A DNA stretch of 64,000 nt from Ruminococcaceae bacterium KH2T8 (GCA_900111435.1 FOIY01000006.1:178854-242853); one strand, 5' to 3'; positions 9,154 through 17,678 are shown, counted from the first letter of the stretch. The notes: a model not told the origin generated them from the sequence alone. A program made the numbers and translations.

Positions 9154-10180
9154 TCATTTTTATCTTAAGCTGACAGTGGCTGTCATCGCGACTCTTGTCG
9201 TGGTGGCAGCCTCATGCTGTCTCGGCAGCAGTCACATATCTATTCGCGAAGTAATCTATTTCCTTTCAGGGATGAAGGATGAGCTGTCACCTACGGCGGT
9301 GACCATAATCGGGAAAGTAAGGATCCCCAGAGTCCTGACCGCGGCATTATGCGGCGGGGCGCTCGCATCGGTAGGATGCGTCATGCAGGGTGTCTTTCGT
9401 AATCCGATGGCTGATCCTTCAGTCCTGGGAATCTCATCGGGCAGTGCGCTCGGTGCGGCCATAGCTATCGTCTCGGGTCTTAATATCGTGATCATCGGAG
9501 ACGGATTTACGGGAAGCTACATAGGTGCCGTCATAGGTGCGGCAGTTACATGGGTACTTATCTTTACGATCGCCAGGGGAAGCGGCGAATACGATACGTC
9601 TTCGACTCTTCTCGCGGGCATCGCGATCTCGTCTATAATGAGTGCATTCATAACGGTCCTTATGACACTTCACATGGACAGCATGGAGCGTGTCTATATG
9701 TGGATGCTCGGAACGTTTTCGGCTTCCACGACATCGAAGACCAAGGTGCTCGCGGTAGTTGTTGCGATCTGCGTTCCGCTCCTTATCTGGGTGAGTCCTC
9801 AGATCGATGTCCTAAAGCTCGGCAAGGAGGCAGCCCTCTCAGTGGGAGTTCGTCAGTCCAGGACACTCGGAGCCGTGCTGTGCCTCTCGTCCATACTCCT
9901 GGCATTCTGTGTAGCAAATTCCGGTATCATCGGATTTGCAGGTCTTATAATCCCGCATATCGTATCTTTCTTTAAGGTTTACAGGGCGAGACGAAAGCTG
10001 ATACTATGCTTCTTCGTCGGCGCATGCTTTATGGTGCTCTGCGACTCGGTAGCAAAGACTATCGTAGCCCCGGGTGAGATGGCGATCGGTGCCATCACGA
10101 GCCTTATCGGCGCACCTTATTTCCTCTGGCTTCTTGCAGTAAGCAGGGTAAGAGCCGGAAGAAAGGGGATAAAGCTGTGA
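9137..10180 (+). CDS. btuC: Cobalamin ABC transporter permease (FecCD/BtuC family)
   Basis: A 347-residue FecCD-family permease with about ten predicted helices. Family landmarks are RIPRVLTAALCGGALASVG near residue 55, NPMADPSVLGISSGSALGA near 85, and GFAGLIIPHIVSFF near 265, the loop that contacts the ATPase. The dimer would form the B12 channel in the cytoplasmic membrane with BtuD. The start overlaps btuF by 17 bases, implying translational coupling, and the stop overlaps the GTG start of btuD (GTGA). Substrate assignment rests on the riboswitch. Confidence 0.92.
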   Translation: MQRQPDHFYLKLTVAVIATLVVVAASCCLGSSHISIREVIYFLSGMKDELSPTAVTIIGKVRIPRVLTAALCGGALASVGCVMQGVFRNPMADPSVLGISSGSALGAAIAIVSGLNIVIIGDGFTGSYIGAVIGAAVTWVLIFTIARGSGEYDTSSTLLAGIAISSIMSAFITVLMTLHMDSMERVYMWMLGTFSASTTSKTKVLAVVVAICVPLLIWVSPQIDVLKLGKEAALSVGVRQSRTLGAVLCLSSILLAFCVANSGIIGFAGLIIPHIVSFFKVYRARRKLILCFFVGACFMVLCDSVAKTIVAPGEMAIGAITSLIGAPYFLWLLAVSRVRAGRKGIKL

Positions 10181-10884
10181 GCGGCAAGGCACTTAAGGCT
10201 GACGGCATCACCGTCAAATACGGAAAGCGGGTCGTGCTCGATTCTTTTACGCATGAATTCGAAGCGGGTAAGATCCACTGCATCTTAGGCCCTAACGGCT
10301 GCGGAAAGACGACCCTCGTAAAGGCTCTGATCGAAAGATATGCGTCGGAAGGTCAGATCTCATATGTCCCTCAGGATGTATTCGGTAATGTCGCTCTCAC
10401 GACTTACGACACGGTCGCGCTCGGTCGCTATGACAAGAGGCGCTTCTTCACGGGACTTACCGCAGAAGATAAGGTCCTCGTAGATAAGGCAGTAGTCGAC
10501 ATGGAGCTTACGGGTCTCGAGGACCGCATATTCGATACGTTGTCAGGAGGAGAGAAGCAGCGCTGCATGACCGCGCGTGCCCTGGCTCAGGACACCGAGT
10601 GGACGATCCTTGACGAGCCCTCGTCCAACCTTGATATCAGACATACTCAGATAACGATGAAGAAGCTCGCGGAGCTTAGAGATAAGGAACAGAAGTCCTT
10701 TATCGTAGTGCTCCACGATGTTAATACGGCCGCAAGGTTCGCGGACCGCTTCGTCCTCATGAAGGATGGTAAGCTCGTCGCCGTTAAGGAAAGGCTCGAT
10801 ACCGAGACTTTAAGTAATGTATTCGATTCCTCTTTCGAGATGATCAACTCCAGAGAGGGTGTCCCTTTTTTCTGTCCTTTATAA
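10177..10884 (+). CDS. btuD: Cobalamin ABC transporter ATP-binding protein
   Basis: A 235-residue ABC ATPase with Walker A GPNGCGKTT, a Q-loop (VPQDVFG), signature LSGGEKQR, Walker B WTILDEPSS and switch His in VLHDVN. It starts at GTG 10177, overlapping the btuC stop by four bases, and powers cobalamin import. The 3' end overlaps the convergent ABC-permease gene by 41 bases (10844-10884), and no terminator is visible between the two operons. Confidence 0.92.
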   Translation: MSGKALKADGITVKYGKRVVLDSFTHEFEAGKIHCILGPNGCGKTTLVKALIERYASEGQISYVPQDVFGNVALTTYDTVALGRYDKRRFFTGLTAEDKVLVDKAVVDMELTGLEDRIFDTLSGGEKQRCMTARALAQDTEWTILDEPSSNLDIRHTQITMKKLAELRDKEQKSFIVVLHDVNTAARFADRFVLMKDGKLVAVKERLDTETLSNVFDSSFEMINSREGVPFFCPL

Positions 10885-13072
10885 CTATCACGGTCATAAC
10901 GATAAGGATCGGCACGATGATCGCAGTTACCGCAAGTCCGCCCTCGGGACCGAATGATCCGCCCGTGATGATGTCTTTCGCGCCGGAAAGGTAGGAGGTC
11001 TTGAGAATCGCGCCGTTGAGCTCCGAGCCGCTGACCTGAAGCCCGTAGAGATTACCCTGACAGAAATTCCATGCCGTATGCGCGCCGCACGTGATCCAGA
11101 TGCTGCCGCTCTTGTAGGAGATCATGGCAAAGAGGAGCGCGATCAGGAAGAGGTTTACGGAAGCCAAGGGCGTATAGCCGACATTCATGCTGTGGAATAC
11201 CGAGAATAATATGGATGACAGGAGCATCGACCATGTGAAACCGACTCTCTTTTTGAGGTCGGGGATCATATAGCCTCTGAACATCACTTCTTCGCAGGCG
11301 CCCTGAGGGATCCACATGAGGATCGATACGAGTACCAGAGGGATCGATCCGCCGGTGAGAGCCAGGCCTTCGAACCTGAGCTGTCCCGTGATCTTGAGTA
11401 CCAGGCATACTGCGGACATGAGAGCCGTTCCGAGCACGAGACCCCCGAGATATTTGGTCAGCGAAGACTTCTGAAGCGTAAGTCCGACTGTCGTCATGCA
11501 GGTCTTAAGATCGCGGCTCTTTCCGACGGGCATATCCTTACGTGTCTTCAAGACATAGCATGTGATTATGAGAAGGTACCCAAGTCCCATGAGCGCGAGG
11601 AAGAGAGGATCCGAGAGGAATATCGATATGACTTCGAAAGAAACCGATATGATCTCGGGGATCGACTTTACGTCGCGAAGGCCTGCAATGAATTCGGCAT
11701 ATCTGCTGTCGCCCGAATACTTGATGATCGTCGGGATGATCGCGAGGATCTGTGCAACCGATAATATTACGAGCGGGTAGGTGATCCTGTCGATCAGGAA
11801 TTCGGGGAGTGACTTTCTGTATGCGGGATCCGTAAGGAATCTCCTGTCCTTCTTATCCGAATCGGCATCCGTATAGACTGTGAATGCCTCGAGGCTTAGA
11901 AGCTTAATGGAGACCATGCAGATGACACCGCTCAGGATGAGCGTTGATATCGTGCAGATCGTTGCGTTAAGGATATCGTAGATATCGCAGTTCGTAAGGA
12001 TTGACCCGAGGCCGTAGAAATGGCCGTAGATCGGAACCCACTTGTAGACGCTCTCAGCCTGGTCGACATTCTGGATACAGGTGATACAGATAGTTACGAG
12101 TATGAAGAACAAAGGCAGATATGCGGTCTGAGCCGATACTACCGAATCGTTCATTACGGATATAAGGAGCGTCGCCGCGGCGATGAATATAACAAGGCTC
12201 AAAAGGAGCGGCAATCCGATGATGAATCCGTAGACACCGGTATAGAACGGGACGATGCAGCAGATCAGGAAGAAGATAACTGCAGGGATCGCGGCTGCCA
12301 TCGAGACGCCGATGAGATTACCGATGATTATATCCTTTCGCGGGATGGGGCTCAGGAGCACCGCTGCGAACGTGCCTTTTTCCTTTTCGCCCGCGATGAC
12401 GTTGGTGCCGGAGTTCATGGACATATAAAGGATGCCGATAAAGAGGATCAGAGGGATGACCGAATTCGCGGCATATCTGGTCGCGTTGGTCCATCCGTCC
12501 GTCTCGGGAGCGGTCTGGACAGGGTATTTCGAGATGTTCACCTCCGTGATATCTACGGCGGGCTTACCAAGCTCAGCGTTTATGAAGTTCAGGTAATCGT
12601 CCATATAGTCGTCGACGATATATTCTTTCCACTCGGTATAGAGCACCGAATCGGTCCTGTAGTAGGTAAGGACCTCGGGGGCATCCTCGGAGCCCGAGTA
12701 GATCCTTTCGTCAAAATCCTCGGGGAAATATATAAGGATGAAAGCGCCCTTCTCGTGCATGATCTTGCCGAATTCCACGAAGTCGTAAGCGGAGACGTCG
12801 TATTTCTTACTGTCGTACATGCTGACTTCGGGGCGGTTCTCATTTATGTATCTCTTTAGAGACTCGGGCGTATGGATGAACACGATATCGTATGCCTCGT
12901 CGCCGTGGTAGAAATAATCCCTCCAGGGCATGAACAGGCTTACGATCGCCGATATGAACGCGATAGTGAAGACAATGCCGATCGCGAGGGTAATGCCCGA
13001 GATGTTACTCTTTAATCCGCCGCTGTTGCGAAATGCCTTTTTGGCGATCGCCGTTATTCCTCTCTTATTCAT
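10844..13072 (-). CDS. ABC-2 permease fused to CPBP intramembrane protease domain
   Basis: Residues ~1-430 are an ABC-2 (NatB-like) permease: a first helix, a ~150-residue extracytoplasmic domain, then a helix bundle with GTNVIAGEKEKGTFAAVLLSP, the coupling element typical of these exporters. Residues ~500-735 are a CPBP (CAAX-protease/bacteriocin-processing) domain with motif EEVMFRGY near residue 590, FHSMN, and HTAWNF, the Glu and His residues of the intramembrane glutamic protease site. The gene overlaps the ATPase gene by eight bases and is the last gene of the minus-strand operon. Such permease-protease fusions are known in Firmicutes and are annotated as Na+ or peptide exporters; the cargo here is unknown. 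Confidence 0.88.
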   Translation of the reverse strand: MNKRGITAIAKKAFRNSGGLKSNISGITLAIGIVFTIAFISAIVSLFMPWRDYFYHGDEAYDIVFIHTPESLKRYINENRPEVSMYDSKKYDVSAYDFVEFGKIMHEKGAFILIYFPEDFDERIYSGSEDAPEVLTYYRTDSVLYTEWKEYIVDDYMDDYLNFINAELGKPAVDITEVNISKYPVQTAPETDGWTNATRYAANSVIPLILFIGILYMSMNSGTNVIAGEKEKGTFAAVLLSPIPRKDIIIGNLIGVSMAAAIPAVIFFLICCIVPFYTGVYGFIIGLPLLLSLVIFIAAATLLISVMNDSVVSAQTAYLPLFFILVTICITCIQNVDQAESVYKWVPIYGHFYGLGSILTNCDIYDILNATICTISTLILSGVICMVSIKLLSLEAFTVYTDADSDKKDRRFLTDPAYRKSLPEFLIDRITYPLVILSVAQILAIIPTIIKYSGDSRYAEFIAGLRDVKSIPEIISVSFEVISIFLSDPLFLALMGLGYLLIITCYVLKTRKDMPVGKSRDLKTCMTTVGLTLQKSSLTKYLGGLVLGTALMSAVCLVLKITGQLRFEGLALTGGSIPLVLVSILMWIPQGACEEVMFRGYMIPDLKKRVGFTWSMLLSSILFSVFHSMNVGYTPLASVNLFLIALLFAMISYKSGSIWITCGAHTAWNFCQGNLYGLQVSGSELNGAILKTSYLSGAKDIITGGSFGPEGGLAVTAIIVPILIVMTVIVIKDRKKGHPLWS

Positions 13073-13811
13073 GGTGGTTCTCTTTATAGAGCGTGAAGAA
13101 TGCGTCCTCGAACCTGCATGTTCCCGTAAGTCCCATGAGCTCCTTGCTGTTTCCTTCCGCTACTATCTTTCCGTCTACGAGTATTCCTATCCTGTCGCAA
13201 AGATCTTCCGCTACCGAGAAGATATGTGTGGACAATATGATCGCGCGTCCCTGATCCTTGAGCTCCAGAAGATAATCCGTTACCTGCTTGGAGGTCAGGA
13301 TATCTAGTCCGTTCGTCGGCTCGTCGAAGATGATGACGGGCGGCTCGTGGATAAGGCTGATCGCGATGGAGACTTTCTGCTTCATGCCGGTCGAGAGCTC
13401 GATTATCCTCTTATTCGCGAAAGGATGAATGCCGAATCTCTCGAAAGCGATCTGCTTCCTCGCGGGAACTTCCGCCTTGTCGATGTTATAGAGCGCCGCG
13501 AAGAAATCGTAGAGCTTATCAGGCGTCGAGAGCGGATCGAGCTTTACTTCAGTCGTGAGAAAGCCGATCTTCTCGTGGATCTTGAGGCGGTCCTTGGCAG
13601 GGGACATGCCGCAGATCGTGATATCGCCCGACGTCGGAGACGATAAGGTCGAGATCATCTGCATGAGCGTCGTCTTTCCCGCGCCGTTGGGACCTAAAAG
13701 TCCGTATACTTCGCCCGCCGTGACCTCAAAGCTTACGCCCTTTATGGTCTCGGATGACTTGTTATAGCTCTTATGTATATCTTTTAAAGAGATCATTACT
13801 TCACTGCTCAT
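13065..13811 (-). CDS. ABC transporter ATP-binding protein (NatA-like)
   Basis: A 248-residue ABC ATPase with Walker A GPNGAGKTT, Q-loop FLTTE, signature LSTGMKQK, Walker B VIIFDEPTNGLD and switch His in STHIFS. The sequence groups with drug/Na+ exporter ATPases (NatA/CcmA type) rather than importers. It overlaps the upstream permease by four bases and the downstream permease-protease by eight, so all three form one operon and one exporter with two different permease subunits. Confidence 0.92.
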   Translation of the reverse strand: MSSEVMISLKDIHKSYNKSSETIKGVSFEVTAGEVYGLLGPNGAGKTTLMQMISTLSSPTSGDITICGMSPAKDRLKIHEKIGFLTTEVKLDPLSTPDKLYDFFAALYNIDKAEVPARKQIAFERFGIHPFANKRIIELSTGMKQKVSIAISLIHEPPVIIFDEPTNGLDILTSKQVTDYLLELKDQGRAIILSTHIFSVAEDLCDRIGILVDGKIVAEGNSKELMGLTGTCRFEDAFFTLYKENHHE

Positions 13812-15055
13812 TTGAATATCTCCTTTTGAAAGAGTCGTCTTAGGATCTTTATGCCCCAGATAATATTGACTGCCACTACTATGAGAAGCCTCCAGGGTCT
13901 GTCTTCCGACCAGAATATATCCCTGATCATGCAGATCGCATTGTGCATGGGGAAGAAGAGCTCCAGCGCGAAAGGCCTGTTGCCGCGAAGCATCATGATG
14001 AAGAAGTCCATCAGGAGAAGCGCGAGAGGCAGCTGGAGGTTGATTATTATGTCCTGCATCTTATCCAGAGAGAATACGACATAGGTCGTCGTGGCAGTCA
14101 TCATGAAGGCGCTCGTCACGATTACGAGGAGCATCATCAGAATCTGCGAAGTCGTAAGGAGCATGCCGAAAGGAATGAGCGACATCGCATCGTTACTCGT
14201 GTTGAGCCAGGATGACAAAAACAGGAAGAAGAATGCGATGAGCGCCGATGCCGTTGATATCGTAAGTATGCAGAGCATCTTTCCGTAGACTATCGTCTTC
14301 CCGGGGACGGGGGTCAGCAGGAGCTTATTAAAGAATCCTCTGTCCTTCTCGGCCGCGAAGAGATCGCAAGTAAGCGAATATACGCAGTAATACATAAGAA
14401 GGATCATGATCCCGGGAACAACGTCCGCGGCTCTGGAGTTAGCTTCGGATCTGTGATCGAGTATCTTTACTACCGGATTGAACTCGTCAACCGTGAATGT
14501 AGATTGCGCCGTGCTCAGATCGCTTCCCGCGAGCTTATCAGGGAGTGAAGCGATATAGCCGTCGATCACTACCTGGCTGAAGCCGTCGACCTTGGTCTCC
14601 ATAAGGAAAGAAGATCCGTCGAATGCCATCGTTATCGTCGCGTGGCTTATCGCGCCTTCGTACCCCTGAGCGAGATTAGAGTAGTATCTGGCGATCTCGT
14701 CGTCGAAAGAGATATCCTCGCTGCTGTCAAAGAATACGAAGATCGAGCCTTTCTTGAGGCTTTTCGTAAAATCGGTCCCCTGGTAGTCGCTTTCGAAATC
14801 CTTCTTGCTTATGCTGTTTATCTTAAATGCGGTCCTGCCGTCTATCTCGTCTAAGTACTCGCTGAAGGAGTCGGGGGCTTCGACGATATATACGACAGTC
14901 TTTCCGAAAGTTCCGGTCGATAAATAATTTATGAGCATCGGGAAGACGTTAAGGGCCACCATCATGAGCGCGGCGGGCAGTAGAAGAACGGCTGCCGATC
15001 GCTTCCAGTTCGAGGTTATCCTCTGCATTTCCCATTTATATATATTCCAGATCAT
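13808..15055 (-). CDS. ABC-2 type permease
   Basis: An ABC-2 permease of about 415 residues: one N-terminal helix, an extracytoplasmic domain of ~170 residues, and five to six C-terminal helices. AAEKDRGFFNKLLLTPVPG is the coupling motif shared with the partner permease at 10844. Three in-frame starts are possible (15121, 15064, 15055). I choose the ATG at 15055 because a minus-strand TATAAT at 15068-15063 rules out the earlier two as translated starts and puts the transcription start one base upstream. No Shine-Dalgarno sequence is present. It heads the exporter operon. Confidence 0.85.
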   Translation of the reverse strand: MIWNIYKWEMQRITSNWKRSAAVLLLPAALMMVALNVFPMLINYLSTGTFGKTVVYIVEAPDSFSEYLDEIDGRTAFKINSISKKDFESDYQGTDFTKSLKKGSIFVFFDSSEDISFDDEIARYYSNLAQGYEGAISHATITMAFDGSSFLMETKVDGFSQVVIDGYIASLPDKLAGSDLSTAQSTFTVDEFNPVVKILDHRSEANSRAADVVPGIMILLMYYCVYSLTCDLFAAEKDRGFFNKLLLTPVPGKTIVYGKMLCILTISTASALIAFFFLFLSSWLNTSNDAMSLIPFGMLLTTSQILMMLLVIVTSAFMMTATTTYVVFSLDKMQDIIINLQLPLALLLMDFFIMMLRGNRPFALELFFPMHNAICMIRDIFWSEDRPWRLLIVVAVNIIWGIKILRRLFQKEIFK

Positions 15056-15062
15056 ATGAATC

Positions 15063-15068
15063 ATTATA
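15063..15068 (-). promoter_or_regulatory. -10 box of the ABC exporter operon, leaderless
   Basis: A perfect minus-strand TATAAT ends seven bases before the ATG at 15055, placing +1 at base 15056. No good -35 is visible. Confidence 0.35.
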
Positions 15069-15148
15069 GAACAGTATCTGTAAAAAACTTTTAAGAAACC
15101 GTAAAGAGATAATAAGAACATATTTAAATCTTCGGGGAATTATTGCTC

Positions 15149-15177
15149 TTGACAAAGATAGACCTCTAAAGCATAAT
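15149..15177 (+). promoter_or_regulatory. tRNA-Cys promoter
   Basis: A perfect TTGACA (15149-15154), 17-base spacer and CATAAT (15172-15177). Transcription would start about six bases before the tRNA. Confidence 0.85.
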
Positions 15178-15189
15178 ATTCAGGCACAT

Positions 15190-15264
15190 GGTGCCATAGC
15201 CAAGCGGTAAGGCCAAGGTCTGCAAAACCTTTATTCCCCGGTTCAAATCCGGGTGGCACCTCCA
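15190..15264 (+). tRNA. tRNA-Cys (GCA)
   Basis: A full cloverleaf: acceptor GGTGCCA pairs with TGGCACC, the D-arm follows, anticodon stem AAGGT/ACCTT encloses loop CTGCAAA (anticodon GCA), the T-arm carries GTTCAAATC, and the CCA end is encoded. Confidence 0.97.
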
Positions 15265-15272
15265 GATGACAG

Positions 15273-15304
15273 GGCCCTCGATGGATATCGGGGGCCTTTT
15301 GTTG
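15273..15304 (+). terminator. Intrinsic terminator after tRNA-Cys
   Basis: GGCCCTCGAT and ATCGGGGGCC form a 10-bp stem (one G-T pair) with a GGAT loop, followed by TTTTGTTGT. Confidence 0.85.
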
Positions 15305-15339
15305 TAAAATCAACGATATCAAAACTTAGGAGCATCAAG

Positions 15340-16296
15340 ATGAAAGAAGAGATTAAGCAGGTCCTCGAAAGATATGATCAGCTCGTAGGACTTATCCTCG
15401 ATCAGAAGATAGATGAATTCGCAGACAAGATGGACGAGAGGCCTCCCGAGGAGGACGACGTCACATATGAGACATACCTTCAGCGCGTAGCAATGCAGGA
15501 GACCGAAGAGCAGAGCAGGATCATGGAGCAGGAGCCAAGTGACCTTCTCGGCGGCAAGTCCATGAACGAGTATTTCGCGGAGCTTCCTTTCGATGAGCTC
15601 AAGGAGATATTGGAGTACAGCGCTCTCGAGCTCGACCGCGGAGTACCCGATTCGATCGTTAATGCGGTCGCAGGAAAGAAGGACAGGAAAGAAGTCATCT
15701 CCTATGCCGAGCAGATCGTCAAGGACGCTGCATGGACCGATGAGGAACTCGGCAATGAGGATACTCTCTTCGAGATGGAATTTCAGAAGGTAAAGGCATG
15801 CTTTAAGGTGCTCGCTCAGATGAACGAGGCAGGACTTCTCGTTCAGGTACTCGATCGCTTCATGAGCTATCCGAAGATCCCTGATTTCGTTGCTGATTCC
15901 GTAGCGGAATACATAGAGGCTTTCCCCGATGAGTCGATCCCTCTTCTTATCGAGAAACTCAACGAGCATAAGGATGACGGTCTCGAGGGACCCTGTGAGG
16001 ATCTCGTGATCATGCTTACGAACATTGGAAAGAATGAGCCCTGCGAGGAGATCTACGATGCGCTTCGTTCCGCTTTCAGATATATGAACAACAAGATCTA
16101 TGCCGTTATCTGCCTCGCGGACTACGGTGACGGCAAGGCTGTTCCCATGCTCAAGAGCTATATAAACAGACATCAGGATACTATCGACAGAGACCTCTTT
16201 TATGAGATCATGTCCGCTATCCAGAACCTGGGCGGCGATATTACCGATATCCAGGATCCCTTCGGTGACTTTACGAAGAAGATGAAGAATGGATAA
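15340..16296 (+). CDS. Helical-repeat (HEAT-like) protein of unknown function
   Basis: A soluble, acidic 318-residue protein with no signal peptide or membrane segment. The second half (about residues 170-300) shows successive amphipathic helix pairs such as IPDFVADSVAEYIEAFPDE and AVPMLKSYINRHQ, resembling HEAT/Armadillo repeats, which are usually protein-interaction scaffolds. The start at 15340 has an AGGAG-like site; the in-frame extension to 15253 runs into the tRNA-Cys terminator and is rejected. The last eight bases overlap the GH26 gene, so the two are co-translated. I do not recognise a specific family. Confidence 0.75.
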   Translation: MKEEIKQVLERYDQLVGLILDQKIDEFADKMDERPPEEDDVTYETYLQRVAMQETEEQSRIMEQEPSDLLGGKSMNEYFAELPFDELKEILEYSALELDRGVPDSIVNAVAGKKDRKEVISYAEQIVKDAAWTDEELGNEDTLFEMEFQKVKACFKVLAQMNEAGLLVQVLDRFMSYPKIPDFVADSVAEYIEAFPDESIPLLIEKLNEHKDDGLEGPCEDLVIMLTNIGKNEPCEEIYDALRSAFRYMNNKIYAVICLADYGDGKAVPMLKSYINRHQDTIDRDLFYEIMSAIQNLGGDITDIQDPFGDFTKKMKNG

Positions 16297-17392
16297 CAGA
16301 GAGCCGAGTGTGACATCGCTCCTCGAAAAGCTCGAGGATGCATCATATTCAGACTATATACTGCTCGGGCACCAGAACGCCGGTCATATCGGTGTTTCTC
16401 TTAAGGTGAACGACGGCTCGGAGTCGGATATCAAGAATCTTACGGGTTATCATCCGGCTGTCGTAGGTGTGGATACTCTGGCCTTTATGGGCTACGAGGG
16501 AACGCTCCTTGAGCTCGTAAAGGTCGTAAAGCAGCTTCACAAGGAGGGAGTCATCATCACGCTCTCTGCGCATATGCCGAATTTCTCGCTTGGCGGTGAC
16601 GACTATTTCGATTACTCTCCGAATATCACGGAGGGGAATGTCGGCAGGCGCATAATGCCGGGCGGCGACCTCAATGCCAAGTACACGAAGTTTCTCGACA
16701 TGATCGCGGACTTTGCGGTCAAGTGCGTTGACTTAGACGGTGAGAGGATCCCCATGATCTTCAGGCCTTTCCATGAGTCGAACGGCTCCTGGTTCTGGTG
16801 GGGAAGACCGCATCTTTCGGACGAGGACTATAAGGCTCTCTTCAGATACACCTGCGATTACTTATCCGATACGAAGGGCATAAAGAATTTCCTTTACTGC
16901 TATTCCGTCAACGGATTCTTTACCGAGGATAAGGATGTAATGGACCGCTACCCCGGCGACGATTACGTGGATATCGTGGGCATCGATATATATCACGACA
17001 GGCCTTCCGAGGATGACGGATTCTTCGATAAGCTTCAGACATCGCTCAAGGTCCTCGCGTCCTGCGCACAGGATCACGGAAAGATCTATGCGATCGCGGA
17101 GATAGGACTTCGTACGCTGGACAGTAAGCCTGACGGTTTCTACGAAGGTCTTGCGCCGAGCGGTAATTTGGTGAATAATTGGTTTACGCGTCTCCACGAT
17201 GCGCTTATATCGTGCGAGGCGGGCATCAGGACATCCTATATGCTCTTTTGGGCAAACTTCTCGGATACCCAGTTCTGGGTGCCTTATGAGACTGATTCAT
17301 TCAGGCATGAGATGTGCGATGACTTCATAAGCTTCTGCGGCAGCGACCACATAAAGCTCGCTGGCGAAGCGGAAGATAAAAAGCAGGCTTAA
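16289..17392 (+). CDS. Glycoside hydrolase family 26 (beta-mannanase-like), cytoplasmic
   Basis: A 367-residue TIM-barrel enzyme with the GH26 acid/base motif RPFHESNGSWFWWG (about residue 165) and the nucleophile Glu in YAIAEIGLR (about residue 270). Conserved subsite residues appear as GIDIYHDRPS. GH26 enzymes hydrolyse beta-1,4-mannans or related mixed-linkage glucans. No signal peptide is present, so it would act on internalised manno-oligosaccharides or be released by another route. It overlaps the helical-repeat gene by eight bases. Its TAA stop lies inside the tRNA-Gly gene that follows: bases 17383-17392 are shared. Confidence 0.9.
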   Translation: MDNREPSVTSLLEKLEDASYSDYILLGHQNAGHIGVSLKVNDGSESDIKNLTGYHPAVVGVDTLAFMGYEGTLLELVKVVKQLHKEGVIITLSAHMPNFSLGGDDYFDYSPNITEGNVGRRIMPGGDLNAKYTKFLDMIADFAVKCVDLDGERIPMIFRPFHESNGSWFWWGRPHLSDEDYKALFRYTCDYLSDTKGIKNFLYCYSVNGFFTEDKDVMDRYPGDDYVDIVGIDIYHDRPSEDDGFFDKLQTSLKVLASCAQDHGKIYAIAEIGLRTLDSKPDGFYEGLAPSGNLVNNWFTRLHDALISCEAGIRTSYMLFWANFSDTQFWVPYETDSFRHEMCDDFISFCGSDHIKLAGEAEDKKQA

Positions 17393-17458
17393 CTCAGTTG
17401 GTAGAGTGTCAGCTTCCCAAGCTGAATGCCGCGGGTTCGAACCCCGTAGCCTGCTCCA
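17383..17458 (+). tRNA. tRNA-Gly (CCC), overlapping the GH26 3' end
   Basis: A cloverleaf with acceptor GCAGGCT paired to AGCCTGC, D-arm ACTC/GAGT, anticodon stem TCAGC/GCTGA with loop TTCCCAA (anticodon CCC), T-loop TTCGAAC and encoded CCA. Its first ten bases are the last codons and the TAA of the GH26 gene, so it must be processed from the GH26 transcript or use a promoter inside that gene. Confidence 0.95.
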
Positions 17459-17467
17459 GACCCTGAT

Positions 17468-17500
17468 ATCACTGCCTTTTCAAAAAGGCAGTGATTTTTT
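17468..17500 (+). terminator. Intrinsic terminator after tRNA-Gly (CCC)
   Basis: ATCACTGCCTTTT pairs with AAAAGGCAGTGAT around a short loop, followed by six T. Confidence 0.88.
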
Positions 17501-17512
17501 ATAAAAATCGTA

Positions 17513-17541
17513 TTGACAAATACGGTTTCCCAAAATATAAT
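17513..17541 (+). promoter_or_regulatory. Consensus promoter of tRNA-Gly (GCC)
   Basis: Perfect TTGACA (17513-17518), 17-base spacer and perfect TATAAT (17536-17541), about 20 bases before the tRNA. Confidence 0.92.
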
Positions 17542-17560
17542 TACTTTCGTCGCTTGAAGC

Positions 17561-17635
17561 GCGGGATTAACTCAGTGGTAGAGTGTCACCTTGCCAAGGT
17601 GAAAGTCGCGAGTTCGAATCTCGTATCCCGCTCCA
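17561..17635 (+). tRNA. tRNA-Gly (GCC)
   Basis: Acceptor GCGGGAT pairs with ATCCCGC, the anticodon stem TCACC/GGTGA encloses loop TTGCCAA (anticodon GCC), the T-loop is TTCGAAT and CCA is encoded. It reads the main Gly codons GGC/GGT, which fits its strong promoter. Confidence 0.97.
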
Positions 17636-17644
17636 CATAATATG

Positions 17645-17678
17645 AAGCCTGTGTGTCTCACACAGGCTTTTCTTTTTG
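17645..17678 (+). terminator. Intrinsic terminator after tRNA-Gly (GCC)
   Basis: AAGCCTGTGTG and CACACAGGCTT pair around TCT, followed by TTCTTTTT. Confidence 0.9.

Noticed and set aside
12020..12859. 279-codon plus-strand open frame opposite the permease-protease gene
   Set aside because: Composition dominated by Asp/Arg/Tyr from reverse reading of a membrane protein; the minus-strand frame has clear family motifs.
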